DNA from: Chamaelirium japonicum
Lineage: Eukaryota; Streptophyta; Magnoliopsida; Liliales; Melanthiaceae
Assembly: GCA_947650365.1 (NCBI GenBank)
Contig: CANTAL010000148.1
Location: 1 to 64,000, forward strand
DNA: 64,000 nucleotides
Direction of reading: 5' to 3'
Under the pieces are notes generated by a model, which was not told the origin of the DNA, made no database searches, and was given only the letters and a program-made list of their open reading frames with translations. Made by a program: the position numbers and the translations under genes. The stretch's first letter is position 1, and each line of letters begins with the position of its first letter. Of the stretch, positions 1-11,500 are shown one piece after another.

Positions 1-3000
1 GGATCGTGCGAATGAAGTAGAATGGATTGTACGAATGAATTAGAATGGATACATTCGTGCGAATGAATTAGAATGGATCGTACGAATGAACTAGAATGGA
101 TCATAGGAATGAATTAGAATGGATCGTGCAAATGAATTAGAATGGATCGTACGAATGGATTAGAATGGATCGTACGAATGAATTAGAATGGATCGTACAA
201 ATGAATTAGAATGGATCGTACAAATGAATTAGAAAGGTTATATTCGTGAGAATGAATTAGAATGGATCGTATGAATGAATTAGAATGGATCGTACGAATG
301 GATTAGAATGGATCGTACGAATGGATTAGAATGGATCGTACGAATGAATTAGAATGGATACATTCGTGCGAATGAATTAGAATGGATCGGACGAATGAAT
401 TAGAATGGATCGTACGAATGAATTAGAATGGTTACATTCGTGCGAATGAATTAGAATGGATCGTACGAATGGATTAGAATGGATAGTACGAATGGATTAG
501 AATGGATCGTATGAATGAATTAGAATGGATCGTACAAATGAATTAGAAAGGTTACATTTGTGAGAATGACTTAGAATGGATCGTACGAGTGGATTAGAAT
601 GGATCGTACAAATGGATTAGAATGGATCGTACGAATAGATTAGAATGGATCGTACGAATGAATTAGAATGGATACATTCGAGCAAATGAATTAGAATGGA
701 TACATTCGAATGAATTAGAATGGATCATACGAATGAATTAGAATGGATCGTGCGAATGAATTAGAATGGATTGTGCGAATGAATTAGAATGGACACATTC
801 GTACGAATGAATTAGAATGGATCAGACGAATGAATTAGAATGGATCGTATGAATGAATAAGAATGGATCGTACGAATGAATGAGAATGGATACATTCGAG
901 CGAATGAATTAGAATGGATCGTACTAATGAATTAGAATGGATCATAGAAATGAATTAGAATGGATCGTGCAAATAAATTAGAATGGATCGTGCGAATGAA
1001 TTAGAATGAATCGTACGAATGAATTAGAACAGATTCGTACGAATGAATTAGAACAGATTCATGCGAATGAATTAGAATGGATCGTACGAATGAATTAGAA
1101 AGGTTACATTCGTGAGAATGAATTAGAATGGATCGTACGAATGAATTAGAATGGATCGTACGAATGAATTAGAATGGATACATTCAAGTGAATGAATTAG
1201 AATGGATCGTATGAACGAATTACAATGGATCATAGGAATGAATTAGAATGGATTGTGCAAATGAATAAGAATGGATCGTGCGAATGAATTAGAATGAATC
1301 GTACGAATGAATTAGAACGGATTCGTGCGAATGAATTAGAATGGATCGTACGAATGAATTAGAATGGATCATACAAATGAATTAGAAAGGTTCGTACGAA
1401 TGAATTTCAATGAATCGTACGAATGAATTAGAATGGATCGAACGAATGAATTAGAATGGATACATTCGAGCGAATGAATTAGAATAGATCATAGGAATGA
1501 ATTAGAATGGTTACATTCGTGTGAATGAATTAGAATGGATCGTACGAATGAATTAGAATGGTTCGTACAAATGAATTAGAATGGATCGTACGAATGAATT
1601 AGAATGGATCGTGCGAATGAATTAGAATAGATTGTACGAATGAATTAGAATGGATACATTCGTGCAAATGAATTAGAATGGATCGTACGAATGAATTAGA
1701 ATGGATCATAGGAATGAATTAGAATGGATCGTGCAAATGAATTAGAATGGATCGTACGAATGGATTAGAATGGATCGTACGAATGAATTAGAATGGATCG
1801 TACAAATGAATTAGAATGGATCGTACAAATGAATTAGAGAGGTTACAGTCGTGAGAATGAATTAGAATGGATCGTATGAACGAATAGAATGGATCATACG
1901 AATGAATTAGAATGGATCGTACAAATGAATTAGAATGGATCGTACGAATGGATTAGAATGGATCGTACGAATGAATTAGAATGGATACATTCGTGCGAAT
2001 GAATTAGAATGGATCAGACGAATGAATTAGAATGGATCGTACGAATGAATTAGAATTGATCGTACAAATGAATTAGAAAGGTAACATTTGTGAGAATGAT
2101 TTAGAATGGATCGTACAAATGAATTAGAAAGGTTACATTTGTGAGAATGATTTAGAATGGATCGTACAAATGGATTAGAATGGATCGTACGAATGGATTA
2201 GAATGGATCGTACAAATGGATTAGAATGGATCGTACGAATGAATTAGAATGCATCGTACGAACGAATTAGAATAGATACATTCAAGCAAATGAATTAGAA
2301 TAGATCGTAGGAATGAATTAGAATGGATCATACGAATGAATTAGAATGGATCGTGCGAATGAATTAGAATGGATTGTACGAAAGAATTAGAATGGATACA
2401 TTCATGCGAATGAATTAGAATGGATCGGACGAATGAATTAGAATGGATCGTATGAATGAATTAGACTGGATACATTCGTGCGAATGAATTAGAATGGATC
2501 ATAGGAATGAATTAGAATGGATCGTGCAAATGAATTAGAATGGATACATTCGTGCGAATGAATTAGAATGGATCGTGTGAATGAATTAGAATGGATCGTA
2601 CGAATGAATTAAAATGGATACATTTGTGCGAATGAATTAGAATGGATCATACGATTGAATTTGAATGGTTCATACGAATGAATTAGAATGGACACATTCG
2701 TGCGAATGAATTAGAATGTATCGTAGGAATGAATTAGAATGGATCATACGAATGAATTAGAATGGTTACATTCGTGCGAATGAACTAGAATGGATCGTAC
2801 GAATGGATTAGAATGGATCGTACGAATGGATTAGAATGGATCGTACGAATGAATTAGAATGGATCGTACAAATGAATTAGAATGGTTACATTTGTGAGAA
2901 TGAAATAGAATGGATCGTACGAATGGATTAGAATGGATCGTACGAATGGATTAGAATGGATCGTACGAATGGATTAGAATGGATCACACAAATGAATTAG

Positions 3001-3157
3001 AAAGGTTACATTCGTGAAATGAATTAGAATGGATCGTACGAATGAATTAGAATGGATACATTTGTGCGAAAGAATTAGAATGGATCGTAGGAATGAATTA
3101 GAATGGATCATTGGAATGAATTAGAATGGATCGTGCAAATCAATTAGAATGAATCGT
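1..3157 (+). repeat. Satellite block 1, + orientation (continues off the left edge)
   Basis: Core reads forward throughout. The block holds several copies of a fixed doublet, a 23-mer ending in GTACAAAT followed by AGAAAGGTTACATT and GTGAGAATG (near 230, 540, 1100, 2085 and 2125). It ends at the centre of CGTACG at 3155-3160. It is homologous to 32,907-35,891. Confidence 0.93.
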
Positions 3158-3374
3158 ACGATCCATTCTAATTCATTCGTACGATCCATTCTAATTCGTT
3201 CGCACGAATGTAACCATTCTAATTCATTCGTACGATCCATTCTAATTTATTCTCACGAATATAACCATTCTAATTCATTTGTACGATCCATTTTAATTCA
3301 TTCGCACGATCCATTCTACTTCATTCGTACAATCCATTCTAATTCATTCGTACGATCCATTCTAATTCATTCGT
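3158..3374 (-). repeat. Satellite block 2, short inverted block
   Basis: 217 bases reading CATTCTAATTCATTC. It is bounded on both sides by CGTACG: 3155-3160 on the left and 3372-3377 on the right. Its homologues are the 268-base inverted blocks at 35,892, 38,014 and 40,113. Confidence 0.94.
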
Positions 3375-3393
3375 ACGAATGAATTAGAATGGA
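3356..3393. repeat. 38-base perfect palindrome at an orientation switch
   Basis: The sequence is self-complementary without a spacer around the centre 3374/3375 (CGTACG at 3372-3377), and pairing fails at 3355/3394. It is the - to + switch and has exact positional counterparts at 36141, 38263 and 40362. Without a spacer it can only extrude as a tight cruciform. Confidence 0.93.
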
Positions 3394-5321
3394 CGTACGA
3401 ATGAATTAGAATGGATACATTTGTGCGAATGAATTAGAATGGATCGTACGAATGAATTAGAATAGATCGTACGAATGAATTAGAATGGATCATGCGAATG
3501 AATTAGAATGGATTGTACGAATGAATTAGAATGGATACATTTGTGCGAATGAATTAGAATTGTTCGTGCGAATGAATTATTATGGATCGTATGAATGGAT
3601 TAGAATGGATCGTACGAATGAATTAGAATGGATCGTACGAACGAATTAGAATGGTTACATTCGTGCGAATGAATTAGAATGGATCGTACGAATGGATTAG
3701 AATGGATCGTATGAATGGATTAGAATGGATCGTACAAATGAATTAGAATGGATCGTACAAATGAATTAGAAAGGTTACATTTGTGAGAATGAATTAGAAT
3801 GGATCGTACGAATGAATTAGAATGGATCGTACGAATGGATTAGAATGGATCATACGAATGAATTAGAATGGATTGTACGAATGAATTAGAATGGATACAT
3901 TCGAGCGAATGAATTAGAATGGATCGTACGAATGAATTAGAATGGATCATAGGAATGAATTAGAATGGATCGTGCAAATGAATTAGAATTGATACATTCG
4001 TGCGAATGAATTAGAATGGATCGTAGGAATGAATTAGAATGGATCGTACGAACGAATTAGAATGGTTAAATTCGTGCGAATGAATTAGAATGGATCGTAC
4101 GAATGAATTAGAATGGATCGTACAAATGAATTAGAAAGGTTACATTTGTGCGAATGAATTAGAATGGATCGTACGAATGAATTAGAATGGATCGTATGAA
4201 TGAATTAGAATGGATCGTACAAATGAATTAGAATGGATCGTACGAATGAATTAGAATGGATCGAACGAATGAATTAGAATGGATACATTCGAGCGAATGA
4301 ATTAGAATAGATTGTAGGAATGAATTAGAATGGATCATACGAATAAATTAGAATGGATCATGTGAATGAATTAGAATGGATTATACGAATGAATTAGAAT
4401 GGATACATTCGTGTGAATGAATTAGAATGGATCGTACGATTGAATTAGAATGGATCGTGCGAATGAATTAAAATGGATCGTACAAATGAATCGTACGAAT
4501 GAATTAGAATGGCTTAGAATGGATCGTACGAATGGATTAGAATGGATCGTACGAATGAACGAATGGATTAGAATGGATCGTACGAATGAATTAGAATGGA
4601 TCGTACAAATGAATTAGAAAGGTTACATTTGTGAGAATGAATTAGAATGGATCGTACGAATGGATTAGAATGGATCGTACGAATGGATTAGAATGGTTAC
4701 ATTCGTGCGAATGAATTAGAATGGATCGTACGAATGAATTAGAATGGATCGTACGAATGAATTAGAATGGATCGTACAAATGAATTAGAAAGGTTACATT
4801 CGTTCGAATGAATTTGAATGGATCGTACGAATGGATTAGAATGGATCGTACGAACGAATTAGAATGGATCGTATGAACGAATTAGAATGGATCATGCGAA
4901 TGAATTTGAATGGATCATGCAAATGAATTAGAATGGATCGAACGAATGAATTGGAATAGATCGTATGAATGAATTAGAATGGATCGTACGAATGAATTAG
5001 AATGGATCGTGCGAATGAATTAGAATGGATCATGCGAATGAATTAGAATAGATCGTGCGAATGAATTAGAATGGATCATACGAATGAATTAGAATGGATC
5101 GTACGAATGGATTATAATGGATCGTACGAATAGATTAGAATGGATCGTACGAATGAATTAGAATGGATCGTACGAATGAATTAGAATGGATACATTTGTG
5201 TGAATGAGTTAGAATGGATCATACGAATGAATTAGAATGGATCGTACGAATGAATTATAATGGATCATACAAATGAATTAGAATGGATCGTGCGAATGAA
5301 TTAGAATGGATTGTACGAATG
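3375..5321 (+). repeat. Satellite block 3, + orientation
   Basis: Forward units, including an aberrant stretch at about 4480-4560 where cores and linkers are truncated and rejoined (GAATGGCTTAGAATGG, then GAATGAACGAATGG). The same aberration recurs at about 41,390-41,470, which supports homology of the two regions. Confidence 0.93.
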
Positions 5322-5340
5322 TCTAATTCATTCGTACAAT
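5310..5340. repeat. Hairpin at switch, 12-base arms and 7-base spacer
   Basis: Arm ATTGTACGAATG (5310-5321), spacer TCTAATT, and the reverse complement at 5329-5340. It marks the + to - switch. An identical copy lies at 42232-42262. Confidence 0.92.
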
Positions 5341-6971
5341 GCGTTCTAATCCATTCGTACGATCCATTCTAATTCAATCGCACGATCCATTCTACTTCAT
5401 TCGCACGATCTATTCTAATTCATTCGCATGATCCATTATAATTCATTCGTACAATCCATTCAAATTCATTCGTACGATCCATTCTAATTTATTCATACGA
5501 TCCATTCTAATTCATTTGCACGATCCATTCTAATCCATTCGTACGATCCATTCTAATCCATTCGTACGATCTATTCTAATTCATTCGTACGATCCATTCT
5601 AATTCATTCGCACAAATGTATCCATTCTAATTCATACGATCCATTCTTATTCGTTCATATGATCCATTCTAATTCATTCACACGAATGTATCCATTCTAA
5701 TTCATTTGTACGATCCACTCTAATTTATTCGTACGACTCATTCTAATTCATTCGTATGATCCATTCTAATTCATTCGTACGATCCATTTAATTCATTCTC
5801 CTGAATGTAACCTTTCTAATTCATTTGTATGATCCATTCTAATTCATTCGTATGATCCATTCTAATTCATTCGCACGAATGTATCCAATCTAATGCATCC
5901 GTACGATTCATTCTAATTCATTCGCACGATCCATTCTAATTCATTCGTACGATCCATTCTAATTCATTCGCACGATCCATTCTAATTCATTCGTACGATC
6001 CATTCTAATTCATTCGCACGATCCATTCTAATTCATTCGTACGATCCATTCTAATTCATTCGCACGAATGTATCCATTTAAATGCATTTGTACGATCCAT
6101 TCTAATTCATTCGTACCATCCATTCTAATCCATTTGTACGATCCATTCTAATTCATTCGTATGATCCATTCTAATTCATTCGCACAAATGTATCCATTCT
6201 AATTTATTCGTACGATCCATTCAAATTCAATCGTATGATCCATTCTAATTCATTCGCACAAATGTATCCATTCTAATTCATTCGTACGATCCATTCTAAT
6301 TCATTCGTTCGATCCATTCTAATGCATTCATACGATCCATTCTAATTCATTCGTACGATCCATTCTAATTCATTCGCACGAATGTATCCATTTAAATGCA
6401 TTTGTACGATCCATTCTAATTCATTCGTACCATCCATTCTAATCCATTTGTACGATCCATTCTAATTCATTCGTATGATCCATTCTAATTCATTCGCACA
6501 AATGTATCCATTCTAATTTATTCGTACGATCCATTCAAATTCAATCGTATGATCCATTCTAATTCATTCGCACAAAAATATCCATTCTAATTCATTCGTA
6601 TGATCCATTCTAATTCATTCGTTCGATCCATTCTAATGCATTCATACGATCCATTCTAATTTATTTGTACGATCCATTCTAATTCATTCGCACAAATGTA
6701 TCCATTCTAATTTATTCGTACGATCCATTCAAATTCAATCGTATGATCCATTCTAATTCATTCGCACAAATGTATCCATTCTAATTCATTCGTACGATCC
6801 ATTCTAATTCATTCGTTCGATCCATTCTAATGCATTCATACGATCCATTCTAATTCATTCGTACGATCCATTCTTATTCATTCATACGATCCATTCTAAT
6901 TCATTCGCACAATCCATTCTAATTCATTCGTACGATCAATTCTAATTCATTCGTATGATCCATTCTAACTC
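5322..6971 (-). repeat. Satellite block 4, - orientation
   Basis: Reverse-oriented units. Compared with its homologue (42,244-43,824) it carries an extra 115 bases (five 23-mers) at about 5361-5475. It also contains the nested 314-base duplication described separately. Confidence 0.92.
6071..6698 (-). repeat. Tandem duplication of a 314-base segment
   Basis: The marker TATCCATTTAAATGC starts at 6071 and again at 6385. A second marker, TTTATTCGTACG followed by AAATTCAATCG, starts at 6203 and 6517, also 314 apart. 314 bases equals ten 23-mers plus three 28-mers. The second marker occurs a third time at 6711, only 194 bases further on (six 23-mers plus two 28-mers), so a partial third copy follows. 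Confidence 0.88.
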
Positions 6972-6986
6972 ATTTTAGAATGGATC
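6957..6986. repeat. Hairpin at switch, 12-base arms and 6-base spacer
   Basis: GATCCATTCTAA (6957-6968), spacer CTCATT, TTAGAATGGATC (6975-6986). It forms the - to + switch. The same hairpin is at 43810-43839, an offset of 36,853. Confidence 0.91.
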
Positions 6987-8563
6987 GTACGAACGAATTA
7001 GAATGGATCGTATGAACGAATTAGAATGGATCGTACGAATGAATTAGAATGGATACATTCGAGCGAATGAATTAGAATGGATCGTACGAATCGATTAGAA
7101 TGGATCGTACGAATGGATTAGAATGGATCGTACGAATGGATTAGAATGGATCGAACGAATGAATTAGAATGGATCGTACGAATGAATTAGAATGGATACA
7201 TTTGTGCGAATGAATTAGAATGGATCATACGATTGAATTTGAATGGATCGTACGAATAAATTAGAATGGATACATTTGTCCGAATGAATTAGAAAGGATC
7301 GTACAAATGATTTAGAATGGATCGTACGAATGAATTAGAATGGATCGTACGAATGAATTAGAATGGATACATTCGAGCGAATGAATTAGAATGGATCGTA
7401 CGAATGGATTAGAATGTATCGTACGAATCGATTAGAATGGATCGTACGAATGAATTAGAATGGATCGAACAAATGAATTAGAATGGATCGTACGAATGAA
7501 TTAGAATGGATACATTTGTGCGAATGAATTAGAATGGATCATACGATTGAATTTGAATGGATCGTACGAATAAATTAGAATGGTTACATTTTTGCGAATG
7601 AATTAGAATGGATCGTACAAATAAATTAGAATGGATCGTACGAATGAATTAGAATGGATCGTATGAATGAATTAGAATGGATCGTACAAATGACTTAGAA
7701 AGGTTACATTCGTGAGAATGAATTAGAATGGATCGTACGAATGAATTAGATTGGATCGTTTGAATGAATTAGAATGGATCGTACGAATTAATAAGAATGG
7801 ATCGTACAAATGAATTAGAAAGGTTACATTTGTGAGAATGAATTAGAATGGATCGTACGAATGAATTAGAAAGGATCGTACGAATGGATTAGAATGGATC
7901 GTACGAATGAATTAGAATGGATCGTACGAATGCATTAGAATGGATACATTCGTGCGAATGAATTAGAATGGATCGTACGAATGAATTAGAATGGATCGTG
8001 CGAATGAATTAGAATGGATCATACGAATGAATTAGAATGGATCGTGCGAATGAATTAGAATGAATCGTACGAATGCATTAGAATGGATACATTCGTGCGA
8101 ATGAATTAGAATGGATTGTACGAATAAATTAGAATGGATCATACAAATGAATTAGAAAGTTTACATTCATGAGAATGAATTAGAATGGATCGTACGAATG
8201 AATTAGAATGGATCATACGAATGAAATAGAATGAATCGTACGAATGAATTAGAATGGATCGTACAAATGAATTAGAATGGATATATTCTTGCGAATGAAT
8301 TAGAATGGATCGTATGAACGAATTAGAATCGATCGTATGAATTAGAATGGATACATATGTGCGAATGAATTTGAATGGATCGTACGAATGAATTAGAATG
8401 GATCGTACGAATGGATTAGGATGGATCGTGCAAATGAATTAGAATGGATCGTACGAATGAATTAGAATGGATCATACGAATGGATTAGAATGGATCGTAC
8501 GAATGGATTAGAATGGATCGTGCAAATGAATTAGAATGGATCGTACGAATGAATTAGAATGGA
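6972..8563 (+). repeat. Satellite block 5, + orientation
   Basis: Forward units. The block opens with GAACGAATTAG variants and closes at the hairpin at 8546-8581. It is homologous to 43,825-45,416. Confidence 0.93.
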
Positions 8564-8581
8564 TCTATTCTAATTCATTCG
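8546..8581. repeat. Hairpin at switch, 15-base arms and 6-base spacer
   Basis: CGAATGAATTAGAAT (8546-8560), spacer GGATCT, and the reverse complement at 8567-8581. It forms the + to - switch and is repeated at 45399-45434 with the same spacer. Confidence 0.92.
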
Positions 8582-11500
8582 CACGAATGTCACCATTCTA
8601 ATTCATTCGTACGATTCATTCTAATTCATTCGTATGAGCTATTCTAATTCATTCGTACGATCCATTCTAATTCATTCGTACGATCCATTCTAATCCATTC
8701 GTACGATCCATTCTAATTCATTCGCACGATCCATTCTAATTAATTAGTATGATCCATTCTAATTCATTCCTACGATCTATTCTAATTCATTCGCTCGAAT
8801 GTATCCATTCTAATTCATTCGTACGATCCATTCTAATTCATTCGTACGATCCATTCTAACTCATTCGGTGGATCCATTCTAATTCATTCCTACGATCCAT
8901 TCTAATTCATTCGTACGATCCATTCTAATTCATTCGTACGATCCATTCTAATTCATTCGTATGATCCATTCTAATTCATTCACTCGAATGTATCCATTCT
9001 AATTCATTCGTACTATCCATTCTAATTCATTCGTACGATCCATTCTAATTCATTCTCACGAATATAACCTTTCTAATTCATTTGTATGTATCCATTCTAA
9101 TTTATTCGTACGATCCATTCTCATTCATTCACACGATCCATTCTAATTCATTCGTACGATCGATTCTAATTCATTCGCACGAATCTATCCATTCTAATGC
9201 ATTCGTACGATTCATTCTAATTCAATCGCACGATCCATTCTAATTCATTCGTACGATCCATTCAAATTCATTCGTCCGATCCATTCTAATTCATTCGCAC
9301 GAATGTATCTATTCTAATTTATTCGTATAATCCATTCTAATTCATTCGCACGATCCATTCTAATTCATTCGTATGATCCATTCTAATTCATTCCTACGAT
9401 CTATTCTAATTCATTCGCTCGAATGTATCCATTCTAATTCATTTGTTCGATCCATTCTAATTCATTCGTATGATCCATTCAAATTCATTCGCATGATCTA
9501 TTCTAATTCATTCGTACGATCCATTCTAATTCATTCGTACGATCCATTCTAATTCATTCGTACGATCTAATTCATTCGTACGATCCATTCTAATTTATTC
9601 CTACGATCGATTCTAATTCATTCGCACGATCCATTCTAATTCATTCGTACGATCCATTCTAATTCATTCGTATGATCCATTCTAATTTATTCGTTCAAAT
9701 ATATCCATTCTAATTCATTCGTACTATCCATTCTAATTCATTCGCACGATCCATTCTAATTCATTCGCATGAATGTATCCATTCTAATTCATTTGCACGA
9801 TCCATTCTAATTCATTCCTATGATCCATTCTAATTCATTCGTACGATCCATTCTAATTCATTCGCTCAAATGTATCCATTCTAATTCATTCATACGATCC
9901 ATTCTAATTCGTTCATACGATCCATTCTAATTCGTTCGTACGATCCATTCTAATTCGTATGTACGATCCATTCTAATTCATTCGTATGATCCATTCTAAT
10001 TCATTCCTACGATCTATTCTAATTCATTCGCTTGAATGTATCCATTCTAATTCATTCGTTCGATCCATTCTAATTCATTTGTACGATCCATTCAAATTCG
10101 TTCACATGATCCGTTCTAATTCATTCATACGATCCATTCTAATTCATTCTCACGAATGTAACCTATCTAATTCATTTGTATGATCCATTCTAATTCATTC
10201 GTACGATCCATTCTAATCAATTCGTACGATCCATTCTAATCATTCGTACGATCCATTCTAATCCATTCGTACGATCCTTTCTAATTCATTCGTACGATCC
10301 ATTCTAATTCATTCTCACAAATGTAACCTTTCTAATTCATTTGTACGATCCATTCTAATCCATTCGTACGATCCATTCTTATCCATTCGAACGATCCATT
10401 CTAATCCATTCGTACGATCCATTCTAATTCATTCGCACGAATGTAACCATTCTAGTTCATTCGTACGATCCATTCTAATTCATTCCTATGATCCATTCTA
10501 ATTCATTCGCACGAATGTATCCATTCTAATTCATTTGCACGATCCATTCTAATTCATTCCTATGATCCATTCTAATTCATTCGCACGATCCATTCTAATT
10601 CATTCTCACGAATGTAACCTTTCTAATTCATTTGTATGATCCATTCTAATTCATTCGTACGATCCATTCTAATCCATTCGTACGATCCATTCTAATCCAT
10701 TCGTACGATCCATTCTAATTCATTCTCACAAATGTAACCTTTCTAATTCATTTGTACGATCCATTCTAATTCATTCGTACGATCCATTCTAATCCATTCG
10801 TACGATCCATTCTAATCCATTCGTACGATCCATTCTAATTCAGTCCTACGATCCATTCTAATTCATTCGCACGAATGTATCCATTCTAATTCATTTGCAC
10901 GATCCATTCTAATTCATTCGTACGATCCATTCTAATTCATTCGTACGATCCATTCTAATTCATTCGTACGATCCATTCTAATTCATTCGCATGATCCATT
11001 CGTACGATCCATTCTAATCCATTCGTACGATCCATTCTAATTCATTCATATGATCCATTCTAATTCGTTCGTACGATCCATTCTAATTCGTTCGTATGAT
11101 CCATTCTAATTCGTTCGTACGATCCATTCTAATTCGTTCGTACGATCCATTCTAATTCGTTCGTACGATCCATTCTAATTCGTTCGTACGATCCATTCGT
11201 TCGTTCGTTCGTACGATCCATTCTAATTCGTTCGTACGATCCATTCTAATTCATTCGCACGATCCATTCTAATTCATTCGTACGATCCATTCTAACTCAT
11301 TCGTACGATCCATTCTAATTCATTCGCACAAATGTATCCATTCTAATTCATTCGTATGATCCATTCTAATTCATTCGTACGATCCATTCTAATCCATTCG
11401 TACGATCCATTCTAATTCATTCGTATGAATGTATCTATTCTAATTTATTCGTACGATCCAGTCTAATTCATTCGTACGATCCATTCTAATTCATTCGCAC

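Noticed and set aside
5310..5340. Rho-independent terminators at the hairpins
   Set aside because: The hairpins are AT-rich, have no following T run, and occur in non-coding eukaryotic-type satellite DNA.
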